Assembly (NCBI RefSeq): GCF_900156605.1
Contig: NZ_FTOA01000002.1
Location: 62,001 to 126,000 of the forward strand
DNA: 64,000 nt
Origin: Insolitispirillum peregrinum
GTDB taxonomy: Bacteria; Pseudomonadota; Alphaproteobacteria; Rhodospirillales; Rhodospirillaceae
Reading direction: 5' to 3'
The translations under genes and the position numbers were made by a program. The notes beneath the pieces were generated by a model. It was not told the DNA's origin, did no database searches, and worked only from the letters and a program-made list of their open reading frames with translations. This document shows positions 17,346 to 26,747 of the stretch, one piece after another (the first letter of the stretch is position 1; every line of letters starts with the position of its first letter).

Positions 17346-18560
17346 ATGTTTTCCTATCCTGCTCCTGAAAAGCGTGTCATCGAGCGCGTCTCGGCCCTGG
17401 AACACCGCTATGTCACCCAGTGTCTGGACTATGGCTTTGAGACCTCGAAGGGGTCCGAGTTCTGCACCCGCCTCGAAAAGTCGTTCGCCGAGCGTCTGGG
17501 GATGGAATTTGCCATCTCGTTCATGAATGGCACCGCCACCATGCACGCCGCGCTGGAAGCCGCGGGCGTCGGTCCGGGCGACGAAGTGATCGTGCCGCCG
17601 CTCACCATGTCCTCGACCACCTTTGTGGTGTTGCAGGCCCATGCCGTGCCGGTATTTGCCGACGTGGACCCGGATACCTTCCAGATTGACCCGGCCAGCA
17701 TCCGCGAACGCGTCACCGAACGCACCAAGGCGATCATTCCGGTGGCCCTGTACGGCCTGTCGCCGGACATGGATGCGATCATGCAGATCGCCAAGGAACA
17801 CAATCTGGTGGTGATCGAAGACGACGCCGAAGCGATCACCAACACCTACAAGGGTCGCCAGATCGGCACCATGGGGCACATGTCGAGCTTCAGCTTCCAG
17901 AGCTCGAAGCACCTGACCGCAGGCGAAGGCGGGATGATCGTCACCAATGACGAAACCCTTGCCAACAACGTGCGTCGCTTCAACAGCCTCGGCTATGCCG
18001 GTGTCGGGTCGCGCAAGGGCAAGATCACCAAGAACGACATTCAGGACCCGAACTATTCCCGCCATGTGTCGGTCGGTTTCAACTACCGGATGGCCGAACT
18101 GTGCGCAGCGGTGGCTCTGGCCCAGCTCGAGCGGATCGACGAACTGGTGCAGCGCCGCATTGACGTCGGCCACCTGTTCCTGGAAGCGGTCAAGGGATGC
18201 GACTGGTTCGTCCCGCAAAAGACTCCGGCGGATTGCACCAACAGCTACTGGACCTTTGTCGCCAAGCTGGAGCACACCGGCGTCAGCTGGCACCAGTTCC
18301 GCGATGCCTTCCTGGCCAATGGCGGGGATGGCGTCTATGCGGCGTGGAAGCTGAGCTATCTGGAGCCGATGTTTGCCAACGGCTGCCCGGTCACTCATCC
18401 GGCCTACACCGGCACCTACCAGAACTTTGCGCCGGGCCTGTGCCCGAATGCCGAGCTGGTGCAGCCGAAGATCTTCCAGTTCAAGACCAATTACTGGAAC
18501 TGGGATGATGCGGAAAAGCAGGCTGAAATCCTGTACAAGACCATCCGCCAGTTTTCTTGA
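17346..18560 (+). CDS. DegT/DnrJ/EryC1 family aminotransferase
   Basis: A 404-aa PLP-dependent sugar aminotransferase. Signatures are MNGTATMHAALEAAGVGPGD, VIEDDAEAIT for cofactor binding and the Schiff-base lysine in FSFQSSKHLTAGEGG. It begins 3 bp after the SpsF-like gene, so the two likely act on the same sugar nucleotide. The pairing resembles aminotransferase-plus-nucleotidyltransferase modules of nonulosonate or perosamine-type pathways. No synthase of the NeuB type is visible in this window, so a nonulosonate pathway is unproven. Confidence 0.9.
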   Translation: MFSYPAPEKRVIERVSALEHRYVTQCLDYGFETSKGSEFCTRLEKSFAERLGMEFAISFMNGTATMHAALEAAGVGPGDEVIVPPLTMSSTTFVVLQAHAVPVFADVDPDTFQIDPASIRERVTERTKAIIPVALYGLSPDMDAIMQIAKEHNLVVIEDDAEAITNTYKGRQIGTMGHMSSFSFQSSKHLTAGEGGMIVTNDETLANNVRRFNSLGYAGVGSRKGKITKNDIQDPNYSRHVSVGFNYRMAELCAAVALAQLERIDELVQRRIDVGHLFLEAVKGCDWFVPQKTPADCTNSYWTFVAKLEHTGVSWHQFRDAFLANGGDGVYAAWKLSYLEPMFANGCPVTHPAYTGTYQNFAPGLCPNAELVQPKIFQFKTNYWNWDDAEKQAEILYKTIRQFS

Positions 18561-18569
18561 CGAGGGAAG

Positions 18570-18736
18570 CAAGGGCGTGGAGCGCTGCTCCACACCTCGC
18601 CGGGGCCTTGAGGCCCCGGCGAGGTGTGGGCGGCAGCCCACTCTTGTTTCCCCGCTGTCGTGTACACGGCTCTAAGCTTTTGTTCTGTCGCATTGTTTAT
18701 GCGAAAACCGGTTCCCACTTTTCGCACAATGCTCTA
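18570..18736. repeat. mosaic palindromic repeat
   Basis: Contains the module GTGGAGCGCTGCTCCAC, a GC-rich stem (CGCCGGGGCC with GGCCCCGGCG), an ACTGTCGTGTAC-like piece and the module ending TTTTCGCACAATGCTCTA. It lies between convergent genes and probably terminates both transcripts. The final CTA is the reverse complement of the dnaJ TAG stop codon. Confidence 0.85.
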
Positions 18737-19891
18737 GTCGGTCAGATCGTCCCAGAAATCCTTCACCCGACGGAAAAAGCCGCTGCTCTCAGGGCTTTGT
18801 TCCTTTTCGGATGACGAACCAGCGGCTTCAAACTGCCGCAGCAGGTCTTCCTGTTCTTTGGTCAGGTTGACCGGGGTTTCCACCATCGCCGTGATGTACA
18901 TGTCCCCGCGTGCCTGCGACCGCAGGACGCTCATGCCCTTTTCGCGCAGACGGAACTGGTTGCCTGACTGGGTTCCCGGCGGGATGGTCACCTTGGTGCG
19001 GCTACCATCAATGCACGGCACTTCGATGACCCCACCCAGAGCGGCGGTGACCATCGGGATCGGCACCTTGAACTGAATATTGGCACCATCGCGCTGGAAA
19101 ATCCGGTGCGGCTTGATCGACAGGAAAATGTACAGGTCGCCCGCTGGCGCTCCGCGCAGACCGGCTTCGCCCTCGCCGGACAGGCGGATACGGGTGCCTT
19201 CTTCGACGCCCGCCGGAATGCGGACTTCGAGGGTCTTTTCCTTTTGGGTCCGTCCGGTGCCCGAACAGGCCCCGCAGGGGTCCTTGATCACCCGCCCCTG
19301 ACCCTGACAGGTCGGGCAGGTGCGTTCGATGGTGAAAAAGCCCTGCTGCGCCCGCACCCGGCCACTGCCATGACAGGTTCCGCAAACCGTCGGCGCACTG
19401 CCGTCCTTCGCGCCGCTGCCGTGGCAGCTGTCGCACGAGGCGGTGGTGGGGATGGTGATGGTGGCGGTTTTGCCGAGGAAGGCTTCTTCGAGGGTAATGC
19501 CCAGATTATAGCGCAGGTCCGAACCACGCATGTTCGCCGAACCACCAGCGCCACCGCCACCCCGGCCGCCCATGAAGTCCCCGAACATCTGGTCAAAGAT
19601 GTCGGCAAAGCCGCCGCCAAAGTCAAAGCCACCCCGACCGGCACCGCCGCCACCCATGCCACCGTTGAAGGCGTCGTGTCCAAAGCGGTCGTATGCGGCG
19701 CGCTTGTCGTCGTCCTTCAGGATTTCATAGGCTTCGTTGATTTCCTTGAACTTGCTTTCGGCTTCCTTGTCCCCCGGATTGCGGTCCGGGTGGTACTTCA
19801 TCGCCAGTGTGCGATATGCCTTTTTCAGATCGTCCTTGGTCGCTCCTTTCGAAACGCCCAGAACGTCGTAATAGTCCTGCTTGCTGCTCAT
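18734..19891 (-). CDS. dnaJ: chaperone protein DnaJ
   Basis: Class A J-protein (385 aa), co-chaperone that delivers unfolded clients to DnaK. The J-domain has HPD at 34-36. A Gly/Phe-rich region (about 75-115) follows. The zinc domain has four CxxCxGxG repeats ([32 protein letters not shown]), then the C-terminal substrate domains. ATG 19891 (MSSKQDYY) is chosen over an in-frame upstream start. It lies 174 bp downstream of dnaK on the same strand. The stop TAG belongs to an adjoining palindromic repeat. Confidence 0.96.
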   Translation of the reverse strand: MSSKQDYYDVLGVSKGATKDDLKKAYRTLAMKYHPDRNPGDKEAESKFKEINEAYEILKDDDKRAAYDRFGHDAFNGGMGGGGAGRGGFDFGGGFADIFDQMFGDFMGGRGGGGAGGSANMRGSDLRYNLGITLEEAFLGKTATITIPTTASCDSCHGSGAKDGSAPTVCGTCHGSGRVRAQQGFFTIERTCPTCQGQGRVIKDPCGACSGTGRTQKEKTLEVRIPAGVEEGTRIRLSGEGEAGLRGAPAGDLYIFLSIKPHRIFQRDGANIQFKVPIPMVTAALGGVIEVPCIDGSRTKVTIPPGTQSGNQFRLREKGMSVLRSQARGDMYITAMVETPVNLTKEQEDLLRQFEAAGSSSEKEQSPESSGFFRRVKDFWDDLTD

Positions 19892-20005
19892 GGTTCCGGT
19901 CCGCAAAAAGAAGCCATCCCCAACCGATGCGCCCCGCTGGAAAAGCTGTCAGGACAGCTCCGGCCAAAAGGAACAACACGCTGGGGACGGCTTTGTTCGT
20001 GACTG

Positions 20006-20033
20006 ACCAAAAGGCGAGGCCGGTTATCCGGCC
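20006..20033 (-). terminator. probable terminator or attenuator between dnaK and dnaJ
   Basis: The stem GGCCGG-TTAT-CCGGCC (20018-20033) is followed on the minus strand by CTCGCCTTTT. The T-run is short, so partial read-through into dnaJ, lowering its level relative to dnaK, is likely. Confidence 0.5.
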
Positions 20034-20065
20034 CCGCGCTCCTCTGGCCTGCCGACATTAGCGGC

Positions 20066-21976
20066 TTAACGGCCACCCTTCTTGTCGTCGACTTCTTCGA
20101 AGTCGGCATCGACCACACCGTCATCGGCGGTCGAAGCGCCAGCCGAGGCACCAGCGGCAGCGCCGTCGGCGTCGTTGGCCTGGTACATTGCTTCACCGAG
20201 CTTCATCGACGACTGCATCAGGGCATCGGTCTTCGACTTGATCAGCGCGGCATCGCCGCTGTCCAGCACGTCCTTCAGGGCCTGCATGTCGGACTCGATC
20301 TGGCCCTTGACGTCGGCAGACACCTTGTCGCCGTGTTCCTTGAGGGTCTTTTCGGTCTGGTGCAGCAGGCCATCGGCGTGGTTGCGGGCTTCGACCGCTT
20401 CACGACGCGACTTGTCGGCGCTGGCGTTGGCTTCGGCTTCCTTGACCATCCGGTCGATGTCGCCGTCGCTGAGGCCGCCCGAGGCCTGAATGCGGATGGT
20501 CTGTTCCTTGCCGGTGGCCTTGTCCTTGGCCGACACGTTGACGATGCCGTTGGCGTCGATGTCAAAGGTGACTTCGATCTGCGGCACGCCGCGCGGAGCC
20601 GGAGGAATGCCCATCAGGTCGAACTGGCCGAGCGACTTGTTGTCGGCAGCCATTTCGCGTTCCCCCTGGAACACGCGGATGGTGACGGCGGTCTGGTTGT
20701 CGTCGGCGGTCGAGAAGGTCTGCGACTTGCGGGTCGGGATGGTGGTGTTGCGGTCGATCAGGCGGGTGAACACGCCGCCCAGGGTTTCAATCCCCAGCGA
20801 CAGCGGGGTCACGTCGAGCAGCAGCACGTCCTTGACGTCGCCCTTCAGCACGCCGCCCTGAATGGCCGCACCCAGTGCCACCACTTCGTCGGGGTTCACG
20901 CCCTGGTGCGGGTCGCGGTTGAAGAACTGCTTCACCACTTCCTTGACCTTCGGCATGCGGGTCATGCCACCGACCAGGATCACTTCGTCGATGTCGCTCT
21001 GCTTGACACCGGCATCGGCCAGCGCCTTGCGGCAGGGTTCGATGGTGCGCTGGATCAGGTCTTCGACCAGCGATTCCAGCTTGGCGCGGGTCATCTTGAC
21101 GTTCAGGTGCTTCGGACCGGTCTGGTCAGCGGTGATGAACGGCAGGTTGACGTCGGTTTCCTTCGAGCTGGACAGCTCGATCTTGGCCTTTTCGGCGGCT
21201 TCCTTCAGGCGCTGCAGGGCCAGACGGTCGGCACGCAGGTCGATGCCCTGTTCCTTTTTGAACTCGTCGGCAAGATATTCGATGATGCGGGCATCAAAGT
21301 CTTCACCACCGAGGAAGGTGTCGCCGTTGGTGGACTTCACTTCGAACACGCCGTCGCCGATTTCGAGAATCGACACGTCAAAGGTACCGCCGCCAAGGTC
21401 ATAGACCGCGATGATACCCGAGTTCTTCTTGTCCATGCCATAGGCCAGAGCGGCGGCCGTCGGCTCGTTGATGATGCGCAGGACGTTCAGACCGGCGATC
21501 TTGCCGGCATCCTTGGTCGCCTGACGCTGGCTGTCATTAAAGTACGCCGGAACGGTGATCACCGCATCGGTGACGGTCTCACCGAGGAAGGCTTCGGCGG
21601 TTTCCTTCATCTTCATCAGAATGAAGGCCGACACCTGGCTGGGGGCGTACTTTTCGCCACGGGCGTTCACCCAGGCATCGCCGTTTTCGCCTTCGATAAT
21701 CTTGTAGGGAACCAGACCCTGATCCTTTTTGACGGCAGCGTCAGAGAAACGACGGCCGATCAGGCGCTTGATGGCGAACAGGGTGTTTTCCGGGTTGGTC
21801 ACGGCCTGACGCTTGGCCGGCTGGCCCACCAGACGCTCCCCGGAGTCGCTGAACGCGACCATCGACGGGGTGGTGCGGGCGCCTTCGGCGTTTTCCACAA
21901 CACGGGGGTCCTTGCCATCCATGATGGCGATGCAGGAGTTGGTCGTCCCGAGGTCGATACCAATGACCTTACTCAT
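20066..21976 (-). CDS. dnaK: chaperone protein DnaK (Hsp70)
   Basis: A 636-aa Hsp70 chaperone. The actin-like ATPase domain begins [13 protein letters not shown]. Phosphate loop 2 is [12 protein letters not shown] (about 195), and the interdomain linker has [19 protein letters not shown]. The C-terminus is acidic and ends in KKGGR. The start ATG 21976 is preferred because an AGGTGA ribosome site lies 6 bp upstream; ATG 21979 is adjacent. It is followed by dnaJ in the usual alphaproteobacterial order, though no grpE is beside it. Confidence 0.97.
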   Translation of the reverse strand: MSKVIGIDLGTTNSCIAIMDGKDPRVVENAEGARTTPSMVAFSDSGERLVGQPAKRQAVTNPENTLFAIKRLIGRRFSDAAVKKDQGLVPYKIIEGENGDAWVNARGEKYAPSQVSAFILMKMKETAEAFLGETVTDAVITVPAYFNDSQRQATKDAGKIAGLNVLRIINEPTAAALAYGMDKKNSGIIAVYDLGGGTFDVSILEIGDGVFEVKSTNGDTFLGGEDFDARIIEYLADEFKKEQGIDLRADRLALQRLKEAAEKAKIELSSSKETDVNLPFITADQTGPKHLNVKMTRAKLESLVEDLIQRTIEPCRKALADAGVKQSDIDEVILVGGMTRMPKVKEVVKQFFNRDPHQGVNPDEVVALGAAIQGGVLKGDVKDVLLLDVTPLSLGIETLGGVFTRLIDRNTTIPTRKSQTFSTADDNQTAVTIRVFQGEREMAADNKSLGQFDLMGIPPAPRGVPQIEVTFDIDANGIVNVSAKDKATGKEQTIRIQASGGLSDGDIDRMVKEAEANASADKSRREAVEARNHADGLLHQTEKTLKEHGDKVSADVKGQIESDMQALKDVLDSGDAALIKSKTDALMQSSMKLGEAMYQANDADGAAAGASAGASTADDGVVDADFEEVDDKKGGR

Positions 21977-22479
21977 CATACTCACCTTTTGTTGCGGCAG
22001 AAGTCCGTGGCCCACGCAGGCGCCCCCGGTCTTCCCCTGGGGTTGTCGTTCACTACTCGCTCGTCCGGGGTGACCATCATGCCTTCAGCCGACAGGCCGC
22101 ACAGGCAGAGGTCACAAGCACCACGGAAACGGCTTGAACGGTGCCAGATATAAGGACCGTTTTTCCGGCTTGCAACAGGATGCGTCGCCAGCCCGACCTG
22201 TTTCACGCGGAAAATCCTGTTCCCGGTGCGGCTGGAACAGTACCCAACCGCACAGCGGGCGGACAAGGGGAAAACCGCAGGAAACGGTGAAAATTCCCCC
22301 CATCCAGTGGTCAGGGCGCGGCTTTTCCGGCATACTGACGATCGCTTGAGAAAGCAGGGTGATTCTAGGAAGTTTTTAACTTCCCGGCCTTAAACTGACC
22401 GGCGGAGTCCCGGAACCGGGGGTCCCGGAATGGGAGTGCCCCTGGAGAAGTCAGGGCAAGAACGGAGACCAGCGACGCT
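21977..22479. other. dnaK upstream intergenic region (503 bp)
   Basis: Divergent region between dnaK and the unrecognised 240-aa gene. It holds the candidate heat-shock promoter at 22148-22177. I see no convincing CIRCE element, RNA gene or coding frame with a ribosome site. Confidence 0.6.
22148..22177 (-). promoter_or_regulatory. candidate sigma-32-type promoter of dnaK
   Basis: On the minus strand TGTTGCAAG (22177-22169) precedes CTTATAT (22154-22148), the latter matching the alphaproteobacterial RpoH -10 pattern CYTATNT exactly. The -35 starts GTTG rather than CTTG. Transcription would start about 165 bp before the dnaK ATG. Confidence 0.42.
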
Positions 22480-23202
22480 ATGAGCCTCGATTTCCAGAAT
22501 AGCAATGCGATGGTGTCCGCGGTTCGACCGGCTGCCCGCGCGCGCAGAACGTCGAAAACCTCCCGTGTTCGCTCAAGGGATCAGGAAGACTGGGATTTTG
22601 CCGGACTTCTGGCCGGACAGACGGTCGAGGAAGAGGCCATTCCCGAGGTTCTGCGCGGCGTTCCCGGTTTGGGGCTCAACCTGCCGCTCGACCCGTCGGT
22701 GTTCATGCAGCAGCTCTATGGCCGCGAATTTGATCCGCTGACCGGGCGGGTCAATCATGGCGTGTTCTTGCAGCAAACGCAGGACAAAACGGCGCAACTG
22801 GCCTCTGACCTGCAACAGGCGCTGACCGGCCTGGGGGCAGACCCGGAAACACCGGTGCCCCTGATGGTCGATGAGCTGGGCAATGTGGTGGTCGATGATG
22901 ACAGCACCCCCCACGCCGAGCAGATCAACGCCCTGTTTGCCGACAATTTTGATTTGTCCCAGAGCTATCGCGATGTGTCACAGGCCCATCACTGGGCGGC
23001 CCTGACCGAAATCGGCAGTGCCTATGTCGAGGCATGGTATGGCACCGAGGATTTCGACATTCGGGATGACATTACCGACCAGTTCCGCGACATCTTTGAC
23101 AGTCTGGCGGAAACTGCATCGCACATGAGCTATGGCAATGGGGCACTGGACAGTAAATCCGTTTCCATGGCGCTGCAGTCGCTGGAAGCCCTCGCCCAAT
23201 AA
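22480..23202 (+). CDS. conserved-looking hypothetical protein, 240 aa
   Basis: Not recognised. The first ~35 residues are basic (ARARRTSKTSRVRSRDQ) and the rest is strongly acidic and helical, without signal peptide or membrane segment. Notable phrases are GLGLNLPLDPSVFMQQLYG near 63-81 and VPLMVDELGNVVVDDD near 127-142. A polar C-terminal helix ends LQSLEALAQ. It is divergent from dnaK and convergent with pckG across a bidirectional terminator, so it is a single-gene unit. Codon use resembles the neighbours. A scaffold or regulatory adaptor is possible, but no function can be assigned. Confidence 0.75.
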   Translation: MSLDFQNSNAMVSAVRPAARARRTSKTSRVRSRDQEDWDFAGLLAGQTVEEEAIPEVLRGVPGLGLNLPLDPSVFMQQLYGREFDPLTGRVNHGVFLQQTQDKTAQLASDLQQALTGLGADPETPVPLMVDELGNVVVDDDSTPHAEQINALFADNFDLSQSYRDVSQAHHWAALTEIGSAYVEAWYGTEDFDIRDDITDQFRDIFDSLAETASHMSYGNGALDSKSVSMALQSLEALAQ

Positions 23203-23262
23203 CGTGGGGCGCGAAAAGCAGGCACCGGTTTTGCGCAAAATCACAGGACACGACGGTCAGGA
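23203..23262. repeat. partial palindromic repeat
   Basis: Sequence reading GCGAAAAGCAGGCACCGGTTTTGCGCAAAAT and then CAGGACACGACGGTC matches pieces of the repeats at 54564 and 56504. It begins directly after the stop of the 240-aa gene. Confidence 0.6.
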
Positions 23263-23268
23263 AACAAT

Positions 23269-23304
23269 GAAAGGGGCGCTGCCATGACTGGCAGCGCCCC
23301 TTTC
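23269..23304. terminator. bidirectional terminator
   Basis: Perfect 15-bp stem GAAAGGGGCGCTGCC with its complement around a 6-nt loop, between the convergent 240-aa gene and pckG. T-rich sequence follows on the minus strand (ATTGTTT), so it suits pckG best. Confidence 0.75.
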
Positions 23305-23326
23305 ATTGACAGCCTGTACCGTTTCC

Positions 23327-23375
23327 GGAGAGCGTTTTCACACTGAGCAAAAACGCTCTCCGTTTTTCGTGCCGC
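23327..23375. repeat. GAGCGTTTT hairpin repeat copy
   Basis: GGAGAGCGTTTTCA...AAAACGCTCTCC (23327-23361) and a trailing TTTTTCGTGCCGC match the right half of the element at 58976-59067. It abuts the pckG stop codon and may also terminate pckG. Confidence 0.7.
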
Positions 23376-23377
23376 GA

Positions 23378-25210
23378 TCAGGCAGCGTTGCCGCGTTCGA
23401 TCAGTTCCCACACATCGGCAGTCCGCTCCAGACGAGCGATCAGCATCAGGCGGTGCAGCTCCAGCTCCTTCGGCAGCTTGTCGCCGAACTTGCCGAACAG
23501 GTTGGTCTGGTCTTCGGCTTCGGCCATTGCCGCGTCCTTGTAGACCTTCATGATTTCGTCGAACTTTTCCTTCGGGAAATCAAGGCCCGACCAGTGCAGG
23601 TCAGAGTAGTTCGGCATCCAGCCAATCGGGCTTTCGACGGCATGGGCACGACCCTTGCAGCGATCAACGATCCACTTCAGGGCGCGCATGTTGTCACCAA
23701 AGCCCGGCCAGACGAACTTGCCGTTTTCGTCCTTGCGGAACCAGTTGACGCGGAACACGCGCGGCGGCTCGGGGAGCTTGCGGCCCAGATCCAGCCAGTG
23801 GCTCCAGTAGTCGCCCATGTTGTAGCCGCAGAACGGCAGCATGGCCATCGGGTCGCGGCGCATGGCGGCCTGATTGACGGCAGCGGCGGTGGCTTCCGAA
23901 CCCATGGTGGCGGCGAGGTAGACGCCATGGCTCCAGTTATAGGCCTGGAACACCAGCGGGAAGTTCTTGGACACGCGACCGCCGAAGATGAAGGCCGAAA
24001 TCGGCACGCCCTTCGGGTTTTCCCATTCCGGGTCGATCGACGGAACCTGCGAGGCCGGAGCGGTAAAGCGCGAGTTCGGGTGAGCGGCGGCGGTCCCCGA
24101 AGCCGGGGTCCAGTCGTTGCCCTTCCAGTCGATCAGGTGCGCCGGGGCTTCGTCGGTCAGGCCTTCCCACCACACGTCGCCATCGTCGGTCAGCGCGACG
24201 TTGGTGAAGATGCAGTTGGCGTTCAGCGAGGCAATGGCGTTCGGGTTCGACTTGACATTGGTGCCGGGGGCAACACCGAACAGGCCGTATTCCGGGTTGA
24301 TGGCATGCAGGATGCCGTTTTCGTCCGGCTTGATCCACGCGATGTCGTCACCGATGGTGGTGATTTCCCAGCCGTCAAAGCCCTTGGGCGGGATCAGCAT
24401 GGCAAAGTTGGTCTTGCCGCAGGCCGACGGGAAGGCGGCACCGACATAGGTCTTTTCGCCTTCGGGGGACTTCACGCCGAGGATCAGCATGTGTTCGGCC
24501 AGCCAGCCTTCGTCGCGCGCCATCACCGAGGCGATACGCAGGGCGAAGCACTTCTTGCCCAGCAGGGCGTTCCCGCCGTAACCCGAGCCATAGGACCAGA
24601 TTTCACGGGTTTCCGGGAAGTGGGTGATGTACTTGGTGTCGCTGCACGGCCAGGCGACATCCTTTTCGCCAGCGGCCAGCGGCTTGCCGACCGAATGGAC
24701 GCAGGGGACGAACTCGCCATCGCCCAGCACGTCCAGCACAGCCTGACCCATACGGGTCATGATGCGCATGTTGACGGCGACATAGGGGCTGTCAGAGATT
24801 TCAACGCCGATATGGGCGATTTTGGACCCCAGCGGCCCCATCGAGAACGGCACCACATACATGGTGCGGCCCGCCATGCAGCCATCGTACAGGCCGGTCA
24901 GGATGGTGCGCATTTCAGCGGGAGCCATCCAGTTGTTGGTCGGGCCGGCATCTTCTTCTTTTTCAGAGCAGATGAAGGTGCGGTCTTCGACGCGCGCCAC
25001 GTCCGACGGGTCCGAGCGGCACAGATAGCTGTTGGCGCGCTTTTCGGCGTTCAGACGGATAAAGGTCCCCGCGTCCACCATCTCCTGGCACAGACGGTCG
25101 TATTCTTCCTGCGAGCCATCGCACCAGTGAATGCTGGCGGGCTTGCAGAGCTTGGCGATCTCGTCGACCCAGGCCAGAAGCTTGGCGTTCTTGGTAGGGG
25201 CTGCGGTCAT
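23378..25210 (-). CDS. pckG: phosphoenolpyruvate carboxykinase (GTP)
   Basis: GTP-dependent PEPCK (610 aa), converting oxaloacetate plus GTP to phosphoenolpyruvate, CO2 and GDP at the entry to gluconeogenesis. The family length is about 600 aa, against about 530 for the unrelated ATP type. The P-loop is SACGKTN (262-268) and the second conserved block [12 protein letters not shown] is at 210-221. ATG 25210 (MTAAPTKN) is preferred to the in-frame extension to 25279. The gene stands alone between a terminator and a 594-bp upstream gap. Many alphaproteobacteria carry the ATP-dependent enzyme instead, so the type is notable. Confidence 0.95.
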   Translation of the reverse strand: MTAAPTKNAKLLAWVDEIAKLCKPASIHWCDGSQEEYDRLCQEMVDAGTFIRLNAEKRANSYLCRSDPSDVARVEDRTFICSEKEEDAGPTNNWMAPAEMRTILTGLYDGCMAGRTMYVVPFSMGPLGSKIAHIGVEISDSPYVAVNMRIMTRMGQAVLDVLGDGEFVPCVHSVGKPLAAGEKDVAWPCSDTKYITHFPETREIWSYGSGYGGNALLGKKCFALRIASVMARDEGWLAEHMLILGVKSPEGEKTYVGAAFPSACGKTNFAMLIPPKGFDGWEITTIGDDIAWIKPDENGILHAINPEYGLFGVAPGTNVKSNPNAIASLNANCIFTNVALTDDGDVWWEGLTDEAPAHLIDWKGNDWTPASGTAAAHPNSRFTAPASQVPSIDPEWENPKGVPISAFIFGGRVSKNFPLVFQAYNWSHGVYLAATMGSEATAAAVNQAAMRRDPMAMLPFCGYNMGDYWSHWLDLGRKLPEPPRVFRVNWFRKDENGKFVWPGFGDNMRALKWIVDRCKGRAHAVESPIGWMPNYSDLHWSGLDFPKEKFDEIMKVYKDAAMAEAEDQTNLFGKFGDKLPKELELHRLMLIARLERTADVWELIERGNAA

Positions 25211-25804
25211 CAGTGGTTCTCCAATGGACGTTTCGGCGCCATGGGATGACCTGCCTGGTATCCCCTCCGTGCAGGCCATGGGCGCCGATTCCTCGGTCAG
25301 TCGGTGTGAAAAACGGCGATGGAATCAACGAACGTGGCGGCTATGAGGAATTCAGGAGATGGCAACAGCGTGGGTTGGCGGCACAGCAACACCCTTCCTG
25401 GCACGGCCATGGCACTGGCCGGTCGGTGGGTCGGCTGGCGGCATAAACCCCACTGCGTCACCAAATGGACTCCTGCGTCGCGTCGTCAGCCTGTGGTGCG
25501 TCGGCACCCCAGGCAAAGAATGGACGATTCCGGCCTGGGCCGGGTGGCTCAGGGCGAGAACCGGTCTCTCCCACGGGGGAAAATATAGGCTGTCTGCCCC
25601 TCTCGCAACCGCTTGTTCGTGGTTGGCTGGGCCAATTTGTAATTATTGCACTGCATCAACGCACAGAGTGCGCTTTTTGCGCAGATGAAGCATTTTTATT
25701 GCGGCGCAAAAGAGTAAATTAGAACGTATGTTCAGTAATCCATCCTGCCCGGCAATACTGTGTGTGCGCTGCAATAAAAGAGGACGCCTTGAAAAAGAAC
25801 GATT
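25211..25804. other. 594-bp intergenic region upstream of pckG
   Basis: Several short frames are open here, but they overlap each other, lack ribosome sites and look like chance. The far end (25640-25740) turns AT-rich and holds an inverted repeat, listed separately. It probably carries the pckG promoter. Confidence 0.5.
25675..25711. promoter_or_regulatory. inverted repeat, possible operator
   Basis: TTTTGCGC (25675-25682) and GCGCAAAA (25704-25711) form 8-bp arms around 21 bp in the AT-rich part of the gap. The spacing suits a dimeric repressor. Which gene it serves is unclear: pckG starts about 465 bp away and the HugZ-like gene ends about 95 bp away. Confidence 0.3.
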
Positions 25805-26620
25805 TCATGTCCTGTTCAGGGCTTGCTCCACAGCGATCCGCTGCCCTTGTTGGGCCAGGCTGCCCAAACATTCAGCCAACTCTTGGCGGCTGCTCACACT
25901 TTCGGCAAAAGGCAACCAGACCGGAACGGCAGCACCGCCCTCGCCATCCCGCAGCAACACCCCGTCACAATCGATCGCCACCACCTGCCAGCGACTGTCT
26001 TCAACCGACAGGTCCAGCCCCGAGGTCATCACCAGAGCATAGGCAATGGCGCTCTGCTGATCCTGATCAAAGCCCTGCAACACCTCCATACCACCATCGG
26101 CGATGGTGCTGGCGCATTCGGCCACAGACAGCCAGTCATTGCCCAGCCAGACAGCGCGGGCAAAGCCACCCACGTAATGGGCTTCGGTGACCTCCATCTG
26201 CCACAGGGCAAAGTCGCCAAACCCGATATACTGGCTGGCAGCCGGATGGCGGCCGAGGAAGTGGCTCTGCAATGCCGGATGGCGGGGGTCGTCACGCTCA
26301 ACCTTCTGCATGGTCCCCAACAGGCTGACCCGCGGGCCGGTCTGCGGATTGGGCAGCCCATGAACCTGACTGACCAGCAGGCAGGCTCGTGGATCATCCC
26401 TCAGGGCCTGCGTGTGATCAGCCAGCGATGACAGCAACAGGATCGGGGCGGCCCGTTCATCGGTGGCATAGGTGACCACCGACGCATAGGGAATGGCCTG
26501 ATTGCCCCGCGACAGGGTGGTGGCGAGGCTGGCGCTGCGCTCTGACCGCACCAACCGTCGAACAATCCGGCGATGACTGTCCGTTGGTGTGATTTGCGGT
26601 ATTTCCTTACGGCTTTCCAT
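25805..26620 (-). CDS. HugZ-like pyridoxamine 5'-phosphate oxidase family protein
   Basis: A 271-aa protein of the split-barrel flavin-binding fold, followed by a DUF2470-like C-terminal domain (about 190-260). This arrangement is typical of HugZ-family haem-utilisation proteins. Recognisable segments are RSERSASLATTLSRGNQAIPYASVVTYAT (about 27-55) and LLVSQVHGLPNPQTGPRVSLLGTMQ. Members bind haem or flavin and may act in haem degradation or general flavin chemistry, so substrate calls are risky. It is divergent from the GST gene across 127 bp. No haem transporter is nearby. Confidence 0.78.
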   Translation of the reverse strand: MESRKEIPQITPTDSHRRIVRRLVRSERSASLATTLSRGNQAIPYASVVTYATDERAAPILLLSSLADHTQALRDDPRACLLVSQVHGLPNPQTGPRVSLLGTMQKVERDDPRHPALQSHFLGRHPAASQYIGFGDFALWQMEVTEAHYVGGFARAVWLGNDWLSVAECASTIADGGMEVLQGFDQDQQSAIAYALVMTSGLDLSVEDSRWQVVAIDCDGVLLRDGEGGAAVPVWLPFAESVSSRQELAECLGSLAQQGQRIAVEQALNRT

Positions 26621-26747
26621 CAGGCAAGCTCTCCTGTATCACCACTCTTCCCCGCCCTGCCGGGGCTCAGACGGAATCGGGCTGAACGCGACCAAACGGA
26701 ACTATCCTGAGGTTGCGCAGCCACTGCAATGGGCTTTTATATCTGTC

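Noticed and set aside
22016-22080. CIRCE element upstream of dnaK
   Set aside because: No TTAGCACTC-N9-GAGTGCTAA inverted repeat is present; regulation by RpoH is more likely.
20333-22153. 606-codon frame antisense to dnaK
   Set aside because: The dnaK frame carries all Hsp70 motifs; the antisense text has no motif and reflects GC-rich third positions.
23306-25249. 647-codon frame antisense to pckG
   Set aside because: Same reason: the PEPCK motifs are on the minus strand and the plus-strand frame is an artefact.
25213-25688. Three short overlapping frames upstream of pckG
   Set aside because: They overlap in different frames, lack ribosome sites and have no recognisable sequence.
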